Assembly: GCF_001854805.1 (NCBI RefSeq)
Contig: NZ_MBLO01000222.1
Span: 1 to 64,000, forward strand
Direction: 5' to 3'
Origin: Pseudofrankia coriaricola
GTDB lineage: Bacteria; Actinomycetota; Actinomycetes; Frankiales; Frankiaceae
DNA: 64,000 nucleotides
The notes under the pieces were generated by a model. The model was not told the DNA's origin. It did no database searches and saw only the letters and a program-made list of their open reading frames with translations. Positions 43,451 through 52,600 of this stretch are shown here, one piece after another; position 1 is the first letter of the stretch, and every line of letters starts with the position of its first letter. A program made the translations under genes and the position numbers.

Positions 43451-44520
43451 CCACAACCGCCGCCACCTCCGCCGCCCGCCCGTCCGTGTGGCGCCACCGG
43501 GTCGCCCGGTTCGGCGGCGACGCGGTGTCCGTCCGGGTCGTCCCGCGCTCCGTCGCGCTGAGCTGTGGTTTCGTCGTGGTGATCGTCGCCGCCGGCGTCG
43601 CCACGCTGACCACGGGGGACTACTCGATCCCGGTCGGCGACGTCGTGCGCGCCCTGCTCGGGCACGGCGACGGCGGCACGGACTTCGTGGTCAACACCCT
43701 GCGGCTGCCGCGCCTGCTGACCGGCCTGCTGGTCGGCGCCGCGCTGGCGCTGTCCGGCGCCATCTTCCAGAGCGTCTCGGACAACGTGCTGGGCAGCCCG
43801 GACATCCTCGGCTTCACCACCGGCTCGGCCACCGGCGCGGTCATCGTCCTGCTGGTCCTGCGCGGCGACGCGACGCAGGCGTCGCTGGGCGCGCTGGCCG
43901 GCGGCGTCGCCACCGGCGCCGCCGTCTACCTCCTGGCCTACCGGCGCGGCCTCGCCGGCACACGGCTGGTCCTCGTGGGGATCGCTACGGCGGCGCTGCT
44001 CAATGCCGTCAACTCCTATCTGATCACCCGGGCGACGCTGGCGGACGCGGTCACGGCGCAGGTCTGGCTGATCGGCAGCCTCAACAGCCGCGGCTGGGAG
44101 CAGGTCCGGCCGCTGGCCGTGGCCCTGGTCATCCTGGTGCCGATCGGCGTGTACCAGGGCCGCCGGCTGGCCTACCTGGAGCTGGGGACGGACACCGCGA
44201 AGGCCCTCGGGGTCGACGTCGAGCGGTGCCGCCTCACGCTCGTCACGGTCGCGGCGGCGCTGGCGGCCACCGCGACGGCGGCGGCCGGCCCGGTCGGCTT
44301 CGTCGCCCTGACCGCGCCGCCGCTCGCCCGCTGGCTCACCGCGGCGCCGTCGCCGCCGCTGGTCCCGACCGCGCTGGCCGGCGCGGCGCTGGTCACGGTC
44401 AGCGACCTGGCGGCGCAGCGCCTGTTCGCCCCCACCCAGCTCCCGGTCGGCGTGGCGACCGCCGCCATCGGCGGCATCTACCTCGCCATCCTGCTGGTCC
44501 GCCAGCGGCGGTCGGCGTGA
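43447..44520 (+). CDS. Ferric-siderophore permease (FecCD family), second system, second subunit
   Basis: 357 aa from GTG at 43447 (GTGA overlap). Ten helices with LRLPRLLTGLLVGAALALSGAIFQSVSDNVLGSPDILGFTTGSATGA, the coupling segment LGTDTAKALGVDVERCRL, GPVGFVALTAPPLARWL, and the ending APTQLPVGVATAAIGGIYLAILLVRQRRS. Forms the channel with the preceding permease. The gene for the ATPase follows after 79 bases. Confidence 0.93.
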   Translation: MTTTAATSAARPSVWRHRVARFGGDAVSVRVVPRSVALSCGFVVVIVAAGVATLTTGDYSIPVGDVVRALLGHGDGGTDFVVNTLRLPRLLTGLLVGAALALSGAIFQSVSDNVLGSPDILGFTTGSATGAVIVLLVLRGDATQASLGALAGGVATGAAVYLLAYRRGLAGTRLVLVGIATAALLNAVNSYLITRATLADAVTAQVWLIGSLNSRGWEQVRPLAVALVILVPIGVYQGRRLAYLELGTDTAKALGVDVERCRLTLVTVAAALAATATAAAGPVGFVALTAPPLARWLTAAPSPPLVPTALAGAALVTVSDLAAQRLFAPTQLPVGVATAAIGGIYLAILLVRQRRSA

Positions 44521-44599
44521 CACCGCGCGGACGGCACCCACGGGTGACGGCGCGCCCGGCCGGTCGACGACGGGCCGGGCCGACGAAGGAGGACCGCCG

Positions 44600-45574
44600 A
44601 TGACGCGGCTGAGCGCCCGTGATCTCACCCTCGCCTACGACAACCGGGTCGTGGCCCGCGAGCTGGGGATCGACATCCAGGACGGCGCGTTCACCGTCAT
44701 CGTCGGCCCGAACGCCTGCGGCAAGTCGACGCTGCTGCGCGCGCTCGTCCGGCTGCTGCGGCCGAAGGCGGGCGCGGTCCACCTCGACGGCGCGCTGATC
44801 TCGTCGTACTCGACGAAGGAGGTCGCCCGCCGGCTTGGCCTACTGGCCCAGTCCGCGACCGCTCCGGCCGGCATCACCGTCGCCGACCTGGTCGCCCGCG
44901 GCCGGTACCCGCACCAGCGGCTGCTGCGGCAGTGGTCCCGGGAGGACGAGCGGGTCGTGGCCGAGGTGATGGCCAGGACCAACGTCACCGAGCTCGCCGA
45001 CCGGATGGTCGACGAGCTGTCCGGCGGCCAGCGCCAGCGGGTGTGGCTGGCGATGGTCCTCGCCCAGCGGACGCCGATCCTGCTGCTCGACGAGCCGACG
45101 ACGTTCCTGGACATCGCCCATCAGGTCGAGGTGCTGGACCTGTGCGCCGAGCTGCTCGCGGGCGGGGGGCACACGCTGGTGGCCGTGCTGCACGACCTCA
45201 ACCAGGCCAGCCGGTACGCCGACCACCTGGTGGCCATGCGCGACGGGCGGATCGTCGCCCAGGGGCCGCCGTCCGAGATCGTCACCGCCGGCCTCGTCGC
45301 GGACGTCTTCGGCCTGGCCTGCCGGGTCATCACCGATCCGGAGTCGGGGACCCCGCTGGTGATCCCGGTGCACCGGCGCCGCCGCCCGGCCGAGCCGGGG
45401 ACGGCCGCCCAGACCGCTGCGGAGACCTCCGGGGGGACAGCGGTTGTGGAGACCTCCGCGGGGACAACGGTGGAGACAGCCGGGCAGGCGGTCGGGGTGC
45501 TGAGCGTGGCGGCCGCTTCGGACGGATCGGCTGGACCGCTCACGGAGGCGAGCGAACCCGTCGACATGGGTTGA
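44600..45574 (+). CDS. Ferric-siderophore importer ATPase (FecE/FepC type), second system
   Basis: 324 aa from ATG at 44600 with GAAGGAGG upstream. Walker A GPNACGKSTL (residues 36-45), DLVARGRYPHQRLLRQWSREDE (FecE/FepC diagnostic), signature LSGGQRQRVWLAM, Walker B ILLLDEPTTFLDIAHQ, switch His in VLHDLNQASRYADHLVAM; all complete. The C-terminal 50 residues are a repetitive Thr/Ala/Glu-rich tail (ETSGGTAVVETSAGTTVE), absent from the first ATPase. Energises the two permeases upstream. Ends just before an iron box that begins the next unit. Confidence 0.94.
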   Translation: MTRLSARDLTLAYDNRVVARELGIDIQDGAFTVIVGPNACGKSTLLRALVRLLRPKAGAVHLDGALISSYSTKEVARRLGLLAQSATAPAGITVADLVARGRYPHQRLLRQWSREDERVVAEVMARTNVTELADRMVDELSGGQRQRVWLAMVLAQRTPILLLDEPTTFLDIAHQVEVLDLCAELLAGGGHTLVAVLHDLNQASRYADHLVAMRDGRIVAQGPPSEIVTAGLVADVFGLACRVITDPESGTPLVIPVHRRRRPAEPGTAAQTAAETSGGTAVVETSAGTTVETAGQAVGVLSVAAASDGSAGPLTEASEPVDMG

Positions 45575-45588
45575 CTCGTATGTAAAAT

Positions 45589-45607
45589 TTAAGTTAGCTA
45601 TACCTAA
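45589..45607 (+). promoter_or_regulatory. Iron box before third half-transporter pair
   Basis: TTAAGTTAGCTATACCTAA matches 14 of 19 consensus positions and is the most AT-rich point of its surroundings (GTAAAATTTAAG just upstream). It lies about 135 bases before the gene at 45742. Confidence 0.7.
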
Positions 45608-45741
45608 GTATGTCGGGCAGGTAACCGCCGCCCGCTGTCGCCGATCATGCGGGCCGCGGGCGCTCGACGCTGCCCGCCTGGAGGCCGCGCGCAGCGGCTG
45701 ATCGGACGGCGCGGGCACGATCCGGTCAGGACGGTGCGGAG

Positions 45742-47505
45742 TTGGACAGCGCGACGGGCAGCCGGCTGCTGCGGTCGCGGCTGCTGGAACGGCGCGGCGA
45801 GCTCGCCCTCGGTGGGATGGCCACGGTCGTCCAGCAGACCGCGATGCTCGCCCTCCCGTGGTGCGTCCAGCGCGCTCTCGACCGGGGCGTCACCCCGCGC
45901 TCGGTGCACGGCACGCTCACCTGGGCCGTCCCGACGGCGCTGATCGCCGTGGTGTTCGTGCTCGGCGGCGCCGGCGGCCTGTGGTGGTCGGGCCGGGCCG
46001 CGAACCGGGTCGCGCATTCGCTGCGGGCGGCGCTGGTCCGGCGCGTGTCCGTCCTCGACCGCCCCGCCCTCGGCCGCTACGGGCACGGCGACCTGGCCAC
46101 CCGGGTCACCCGGGACGTCGACCTGGTCCGGCTGTGGGTGCAGAACCTCTCGATCTGGGTCCGGATCGTCGTGACGATCGTCATCGTGCTGCCCGCCTTC
46201 GCGCTGCTCGCCTGGCCGCTGCTGGTCGTGGGAGTGGTGACCATCCCGCTGGTCGCGCTGGCGAACGCGTACTTCCCCGCGCGGTTCGACACGGCGAACG
46301 AGAAGCTCTCCTCGGCGTTCGCCACTCGGGCGGACGCGGTGGAGGAGGCCAGCGCCGCGGTGCGCGGCCTCGGCGGTGAGTCGGCCCTCGTGCGCCGCCA
46401 TCACGACCGCAGCGCGGCCCTCACCCAGCACACGATGACGACCGCGCGCATCTCGGCGATGTGGTCGGCCGTGCCGCCGACCGTGCCCCGGCTGGCGATC
46501 GCCGCCGGCCTGGCCATCGGCGGGACGGCGGCGCTGCGCGGCGACCTCACCGTCGGTGGCCTGGTCGCCTTCACCTCCTGGATGACCACCCTGACGCTCG
46601 CCGTCACGGTCGCGGTCGACCTGCTCTCCGCCCAGGGCCAGGCCCGCGTCGCGGCCGGTCGCATCGCCGAGATCCTGGACACCGCGGTCGACGACGGCGA
46701 GCCGGCCGACGCCGAGTCCCCGCCGCCCGGGGCGGTGCTGCGCGCCGCCGCCGTGACGGCGCGGCACGGCGGCCGCCGGGTGCTCGGCCCGGTCGACCTG
46801 TCCGTCGGCCCCGGCGAGCTTGTCGCCGTCACGGGCCCGACGGGCAGCGGCAAGAGCACGCTCGCCCGCCTGCTGTGCCGGCTGGAGGACCCGGAGACCG
46901 GGACGGTCAGCCTGGGCGGCGTCGACCTGCGCCGGGCGCCCCGCCTGGAGCTCGCCCGCCGGGTCGGCCTGGTGCCGCAGCGGCCGCTGATCCTGGCCGG
47001 CACGGTCGCCGACAACCTGCGGGTCGGCCGCGACATCGAGCTCGGCGAGCTGCGGGCGGCATGCGAGGTCGCCGCCGTCGACGACTTCGTCCGCGGCCTG
47101 CCCGACGGCTACGACACCGAGTTGGGCGAGCGCGGGGCGTCCGTGTCCGGCGGCCAGGGACAGCGGCTGGCGCTGGCGCGCGGGCTGGTCGGCCGGCCGG
47201 ACGTCCTCATCCTCGACGACGTGACCGCGGCCGTCGACGCCGCGACGGAGGCCACGATCCTGCGCCGCCTGCGGGCGTGGTCGCCCGAGTCCGCGCTCGT
47301 CGTCATCTCCCACCGCCCGTCCGTGCTGGCCGCCGCCGACCGGGTGCTGCGGCTGACGGCCGACGGCACGCCGGCACCGGCGGCCGGCGTACAGGCGCCG
47401 GCGGCTGGACCACCCGAGGCGGGGCCAACGCTGGCACCCGCGCCCGCGCCGATCCAGCGACAGGGTGGCGACGAGGTCGTCGGGGTGGGCGGCGGCAATG
47501 GCTGA
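45742..47505 (+). CDS. ABC half-transporter with Glu-to-Asp change in Walker B (third pair)
   Basis: 587 aa from TTG at 45742; start uncertain, since the nearest purine run (GGAG) is too close. Six helices (about residues 20-290) and a nucleotide-binding domain with Walker A GPTGSGKST (K371), signature VSGGQGQR, and Walker B LILDDVTAAVD in which the catalytic Glu is Asp (D493). Such a site usually binds but hydrolyses ATP slowly. The C-terminal 50 residues are a Pro/Ala-rich tail. Overlaps its partner by 8 bp. Together they form an asymmetric heterodimer, probably siderophore export or import; direction cannot be read from sequence. Confidence 0.9.
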   Translation: MDSATGSRLLRSRLLERRGELALGGMATVVQQTAMLALPWCVQRALDRGVTPRSVHGTLTWAVPTALIAVVFVLGGAGGLWWSGRAANRVAHSLRAALVRRVSVLDRPALGRYGHGDLATRVTRDVDLVRLWVQNLSIWVRIVVTIVIVLPAFALLAWPLLVVGVVTIPLVALANAYFPARFDTANEKLSSAFATRADAVEEASAAVRGLGGESALVRRHHDRSAALTQHTMTTARISAMWSAVPPTVPRLAIAAGLAIGGTAALRGDLTVGGLVAFTSWMTTLTLAVTVAVDLLSAQGQARVAAGRIAEILDTAVDDGEPADAESPPPGAVLRAAAVTARHGGRRVLGPVDLSVGPGELVAVTGPTGSGKSTLARLLCRLEDPETGTVSLGGVDLRRAPRLELARRVGLVPQRPLILAGTVADNLRVGRDIELGELRAACEVAAVDDFVRGLPDGYDTELGERGASVSGGQGQRLALARGLVGRPDVLILDDVTAAVDAATEATILRRLRAWSPESALVVISHRPSVLAAADRVLRLTADGTPAPAAGVQAPAAGPPEAGPTLAPAPAPIQRQGGDEVVGVGGGNG

Positions 47506-49189
47506 GGCCGTGCGGCTGCTGGCCGAGGACCCGCCCACCGCCGGCGTCTTCCGGCGCTTCTGGCCCTACCTGCGCCCGCACCGGGCGATCCTGGGCGGCG
47601 CGCTGCTGGCGAGCCTGGCCAGCACGGCGGCGGTGGTGGGCATCGCCCCGGCCATCGGCCTGGGGGTCGATGCCGTGACCGTCGGCGACCGGGGCCGGCT
47701 GTGGTGGGCGGCCGCCCTGATGGCCGGGCTCGTCGTGGCCCGGATGCTCCTGCTGCGGTGGTCCGAGATCCTGCTGTCCGCGGCCGGGGAGCGAACGATC
47801 CGCGGCCTGCGCGAGCTCGTCGTCGAACGCCTCGCCCGCGCGCCGCTGCGCTTCATCGAGGCGCACCGGACGGGCAACCTGCTGCGCCGCTCGACCGGTG
47901 AGATCGCCGACCTCACGCTGTTCCTGCGCGACCAGCTGCCCAACCTGGTCAGCGTCAGCCTCACCGTCGTCCTGACCACCACGCTGCTGCTGGTCTACTC
48001 GTGGCTGCTCGCGCTGCTGCTGCTCGCGTTGTTCCTGCCGGTCGCGGCCGTGATCGCCGCCTGGTTCAACCGGGGCGCGCCGGCGGCGTTCGGGCGGCAG
48101 GCGGCGACGGACGCCACCATGACCGCGACCTTCACGGAGATGCTGGGCGCGCACGAGGCCCTGGTCGCGCCGGGGCGGCCGGACGAGTGGATCCGCCGGT
48201 TCCAGGCCGACAACGACGAGCTGCTGCGGGCGTCCGACCGGACGATCGGCGTCCAGAACCGCCTGCAGCTGTTCGGGGTGATCGAGGGCCTGGCCACCGC
48301 CGCGCTGCTGTTGCTGGGCGTCTGGCTGGTGCGGACGGGGCAGCTGGACGTGGGCACGGTGGTCGTGTTCGTGGTCGCGACGAGCAACCTGTTCGAGGGC
48401 CTGCTGATGCTGGCGGGGCTCGCCGGGCAGGCCCAGCTGGCCCGGGTCGGCCTCGCCCGCCTGACAGACCTGCTCGACGTGCTCCCGCCGGCCCCGCCCG
48501 CGGGCCCAGGAGCGCGGGGGAGCGAGCTGCCGGCGCGGGGCGACCTGGTCGCCGACGGGCTGCGGTTCGGCTACGCCGACCGCGCGGACGTGCTGCGTGG
48601 CGTCTCGGTCGCCTTCGCCGCCGGTGACCGGGCGGGCCTGGTCGGTGCCACCGGGTCCGGCAAGACCACGCTGGCCAAGCTGCTGACCGGGTTGTACGAG
48701 CCGGACGCCGGGACGGTGCGCTACGGCGGGGTGGACCTGCGCGCGGCCACCCCGGAACAGGTCCGGGCGCGCATCGTCCTCATCCCGCAGCAGGTGCACA
48801 TCATCACCGGCACGCTGGCCGAGAACCTGGCCCTCACGCCGGGCGCCCCGGACCGGGCGGCGATGGAGCGGGCGGTCGACCTGCTGGGCCTGGCCGACTG
48901 GGTCGCCCGGCTCCCGGGCGGCCTGGACGCGGACCTGGGTGGGCGCGGCGACCGGCTGTCGGCCGGCGAGCGGCAGATCGTCGGGCTGCTGCGGGCCGCG
49001 CTGGTCGACCCGGAGGTGCTGGTGCTCGACGAGGCGACCGCGGACCTCGACCCGGACACCGCCCGGCGGCTGGAGGCGGCCGTCGAACGGTTCCGGGCCG
49101 GCCGGACGCTGATCGTGATCGCGCACCGGCCGACCACCATCGAGCGCCTGCCACGGATCGTGCGCGTCGAGGCCGGCCGGCTGAGCTGA
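47498..49189 (+). CDS. ABC half-transporter, partner with catalytic Glu and LSAGE signature
   Basis: 563 aa from ATG at 47498 (MAEAVRLLAEDPP), overlapping the upstream stop. Six helices (about residues 20-310, with RTGNLLRRSTGEIADLTLFLRDQLPNLVSV coupling region). Nucleotide-binding domain: Walker A GATGSGKTT, Q-loop VLIPQQVHIITGTLAENLAL, signature LSAGERQI (second Gly replaced by Ala) and Walker B VLVLDEATADLDPD with catalytic Glu, then switch His in VIAHRPTTI. It would contribute the working Walker site, and its partner the better signature. It is the last transporter before the biosynthetic operon, separated from it by two overlapping iron boxes. Confidence 0.92.
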   Translation: MAEAVRLLAEDPPTAGVFRRFWPYLRPHRAILGGALLASLASTAAVVGIAPAIGLGVDAVTVGDRGRLWWAAALMAGLVVARMLLLRWSEILLSAAGERTIRGLRELVVERLARAPLRFIEAHRTGNLLRRSTGEIADLTLFLRDQLPNLVSVSLTVVLTTTLLLVYSWLLALLLLALFLPVAAVIAAWFNRGAPAAFGRQAATDATMTATFTEMLGAHEALVAPGRPDEWIRRFQADNDELLRASDRTIGVQNRLQLFGVIEGLATAALLLLGVWLVRTGQLDVGTVVVFVVATSNLFEGLLMLAGLAGQAQLARVGLARLTDLLDVLPPAPPAGPGARGSELPARGDLVADGLRFGYADRADVLRGVSVAFAAGDRAGLVGATGSGKTTLAKLLTGLYEPDAGTVRYGGVDLRAATPEQVRARIVLIPQQVHIITGTLAENLALTPGAPDRAAMERAVDLLGLADWVARLPGGLDADLGGRGDRLSAGERQIVGLLRAALVDPEVLVLDEATADLDPDTARRLEAAVERFRAGRTLIVIAHRPTTIERLPRIVRVEAGRLS

Positions 49190-49251
49190 TCCGGCGCGCG
49201 GCGTCGGAGTGGTGGGTATCCGAAGCGCGGGGGTAGACGAATGCGGCGATT

Positions 49252-49270
49252 TTAGGTAAAGATAACCTAA
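49252..49270 (+). promoter_or_regulatory. Iron box 1 before biosynthetic operon
   Basis: TTAGGTAAAGATAACCTAA matches 16 of 19 positions of the DtxR/IdeR consensus, with perfect TTAGGT...AACCTAA ends. It lies about 65 bases before the MbtH-like gene start. Confidence 0.85.
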
Positions 49271-49286
49271 AGTAAGGCGAACCTAA
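49268..49286 (+). promoter_or_regulatory. Iron box 2 before biosynthetic operon (overlaps box 1)
   Basis: TAAAGTAAGGCGAACCTAA matches 15 of 19 consensus positions and shares three bases with the preceding box, with centres 16 bp apart. Two overlapping operators suggest tighter iron control of biosynthesis than of transport. Confidence 0.75.
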
Positions 49287-49335
49287 ATCACGGGCACTGA
49301 TTTAGCGGGCAGAGATCCAAGGAGACGGGCACCTC

Positions 49336-49626
49336 ATGTCGACCAACCCGTTCGATGACGAGATGGGCAGCTTCTACGTCCTGGTCAACGCGGAGGGCCA
49401 GCACTCGCTGTGGCCGACGTTCGCGCCGGTGCCGGCCGGCTGGACGACGGTGCACGGGGCCGCGAGCCGGGCGTCCTGCCTGGAGTACGTGGAGGCCAAC
49501 TGGACGGACCTGCGTCCGGCCAGCCTGATCGCCCGGATGGAGGCCGACGGCCCAGCGGCGCCGGCGACGGATGCGCTCGCCGCGCGGGGCAGCCGCGACG
49601 GCGTCGACTCCGGCACGTCGCGATGA
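49336..49626 (+). CDS. MbtH-like NRPS chaperone
   Basis: 96 aa from ATG at 49336 with AAGGAG upstream. Residues 1-65 are a complete MbtH domain: NPFDDE start, [15 protein letters not shown] with the conserved N-x-E-x-Q-x-S-L-W-P, FAPVPAGW, and the final W-T-D-L-R-P (WTDLRPASL). MbtH proteins bind adenylation domains and are needed for their folding or activity. The extra 30 C-terminal residues are Ala/Gly-rich and variable. First gene of the biosynthetic operon; its stop overlaps the next ATG (ATGA at 49623). Confidence 0.96.
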   Translation: MSTNPFDDEMGSFYVLVNAEGQHSLWPTFAPVPAGWTTVHGAASRASCLEYVEANWTDLRPASLIARMEADGPAAPATDALAARGSRDGVDSGTSR

Positions 49627-52600
49627 CGGCGCCGGTGGTCTACCGCGAACGGACGGTGGCCGGCCTCGGCGACCCGCTCGCCGCGGCGGCCCGGTTCGCC
49701 CGCGGTGCGGCCGCGCCGGTCACCGTGTACGAGCAGGACGGCGAATGGCGCTGTGGCTCGGGCGCCCTGGCCGAGATCGTCCTGTACTGGGACGAGATCC
49801 GCTACCGGATGGACGGTGGCTGGCGAGTCGAGCCGGTCGAGGGTGACCCGTTGCGCGCCCTCGCCCGCGTCCTGTCCGTCCTCCCGATCGCGGACTGGCG
49901 AGCGTGCGGCTGGGCCGGCTTCGAGCTCGGCCCCCGGGAGCTCGGGCTGCCCGGGCCGGTCAGCCCCGACCCGCTCGCCCATCTGGTCATCCCGGCCCGC
50001 GAGGCGCGGCTGTCGGCGACCGGCGCGCTGCTGCGCGCGGCCGACCCGGCCGACCTGGACGCCCTGGCCGAGCTCGTGACCGGCGCGGACGCCGCCGAGC
50101 CGGGCGAGGCCCGGCCGCTGGCCGACCTGGAGCACGACGCCGACGAGTACCGGCGCACGGTCGCGCGCGCCGTCGAGGACATCGCGGCCGGCCGGCTGCG
50201 CAAGGTGATCGCCTCCCGGGTCGTCCCGGTCGAGGGCGAGATCGACCTGGTCGCCACCTACGAGCTCGGCCGGCGCGGCAACACGCCCGCCCGGTCCTTC
50301 CTGGTCGACCTGGCCGGCGAGCGCGCGATCGGCTTCAGCCCGGAGACCGTGGTCGAGGTCGGCGCCGACGGCCGGGTCTCCAGCCAGCCGCTGGCCGGCA
50401 CGAGGGCGTTGCTCGGCGACGACGGCGACGCGGCCCGGCGGGACGAGCTGCTGCGCGACCCGAAGGAGATCTACGAGCACGCGGTGTCCGTGCAGGCGGT
50501 CCAGGACGAGCTGCGGCCGCTGTGCGCGCCGGGCACACTGGTCGTGGACGAGTTCATGAACGTCCTCGAGCGGGGCAGCGTCCAGCACCTGGCCTCGCGG
50601 GTCAGCGGCCGGCTCGTTCCCGGCCGGGACGGCTGGGACGCGCTGGCCGCCGTCTTCCCGTCGATCACGGCGACCGGCGTGCCGAAGGACGCCGCCTGCG
50701 CCGCGATCCGCGGCTACGAGCCGCGGCCGCGCGGCCTCTACAGCGGCGCCGTGATCAGCGCGACCTCGGACGGCGCCATCGACGCCGCCCTCGTCCTGCG
50801 GACGGTGTTCCAGCGCGACGGCCGGACCTGGCTGCGCGCCGGCGCGGGCATCGTCGGGGCGTCGAGCCCGGAGCGGGAACTGGAGGAGACGCGCGAGAAG
50901 CTGCGCAGCGTCAGCCGCTTCCTCGTGCCGGCCCGGCCGGCGGCGGCACCTGAGCCGGCCGCGATCCCGGCCGCTTCGGGGCTGGTCGGTTCGGTGACGG
51001 CCGAGGATCTCGAGGCGTTGCGGCGCGCCGTCGCCGAGCTCCTGGAGGAGGACCCGGCAGCCCTGGGGGACCAGGACAACCTCTTCGAACAGGGACTGGA
51101 GTCGATCGCCCTGATCAAGGCGATCGGGCAGTGGCGGCGGGCCGGGATCGAGGTCAACTTCGCGGAGCTGGCCGAGACCCCGACCCTCGACGGCTGGTTC
51201 AAGCTGTTGACCAGCCGGCGGCCCGCGGCCCCGGCGTGGACCGAGACCGGGACCGGAACGGGACCGGCGGGCGCCGAACCGGTGGGTGCCGAGAGGGTGG
51301 AGCCCGAGGCCGGCACCGAGTTCCCGCTGGCGCTGATGCAGCACGCCTACTGGGTCGGGCGCGGCACGGGCCAGACCTACGGGGGCGTCGCCGCCCACCT
51401 CTACACCGAGTTCGACGGGAGCGGCCTCGAGCCGGCCCGGCTGTCCGCCGCTACCCGGCGGCTCATCGAACGGCACGAGGCCCTGCGTACCCGGATCACC
51501 GACAACGGCGGCCAGGTCGTCGAACAGGTCTCCGGCTGGCGCGGGCTGACCGTCCACGACCTGCGCGGCCTGGACGAGGACACCGCCGCCGCCCGGCTGG
51601 CCGCCGTCCGCGACGACCTGTCCCACCAGATGCTCGACATCGAGCGGGGTGAGGTCTTCTCGACCGCGCTCAGCCTGCGGCCGGGCGGCGCGACCCGGTT
51701 CCACCTCGACGTCGACATGGTCGCCGCGGACGCCGTCAGCTACCGCGTGCTGCTCGCCGACCTGGCCGACCTGTACGACCGCCCGCACGAGGTCGCGCCC
51801 GCGCTGGCCTACAGCTACCGCCGCTACCGGGCGGAGCACGGGGCCGCCCGGCCGGAGGCGGTGGCCCAGGCCCGCGCCGCCTGGCTCGACCGCCTGCCCA
51901 GCCTGCCGGGAGCGCCCCAGCTCGCGCTGGCATCGGCCCCGGTGGCGACCGACGGCCCCACCGGCCCCACCGGACCCGGCGGCCCCACCGGACCCGGCGG
52001 CCCGGCGGCGGCGCCGCGGGTGTCGCGGCGCCACTTCCAGCTGCCGCCGTCGGCCCGCGAGGCCCTCGGCCGGGCGGCCCACCAGCGCGGCGTGACCCCG
52101 GCGATGGCCGTCGCGACCGCGTTCGCCGAGGTCCTCGGCGGCTGGAGCGCGCAGCCGCGGTTCCTGCTTAACGTCCCGCTGTTCGACCGCGAGCAGCTCC
52201 ACCCCGACGTCAACCGCGTCGTCGGCGACTTCACCAGCTCGGTGCTGCTGGAGATCGACCTGACCGACCGCGTCCCGTTCGTCGACCGCGGCCGCCAGGT
52301 CCAGGCCCGGCTGCACGCCGACGCCGCCCACGCGGACTACTCCGGCGTCGAGGTGCTGCGCGACCTGGGCCGCCGCCACGGCGAGCCGGTGCTGGCACCG
52401 GTCGTGTTCACCAGCGCGCTCGGCCTCGGCGAGCTGTTCGACGCCCCGGTGCGCCGGGAGTTCGGCCAGCCGGTGTGGATCATCTCGCAGGGCCCGCAGG
52501 TGCTGCTGGACGCCCAGGTCACCGAGCTCGACGGCGGGCTGCTGGTCAACTGGGACATCCGCGAGGGCTCCTTCGCGCCCGGCGTCGTCGACGCGATGTT

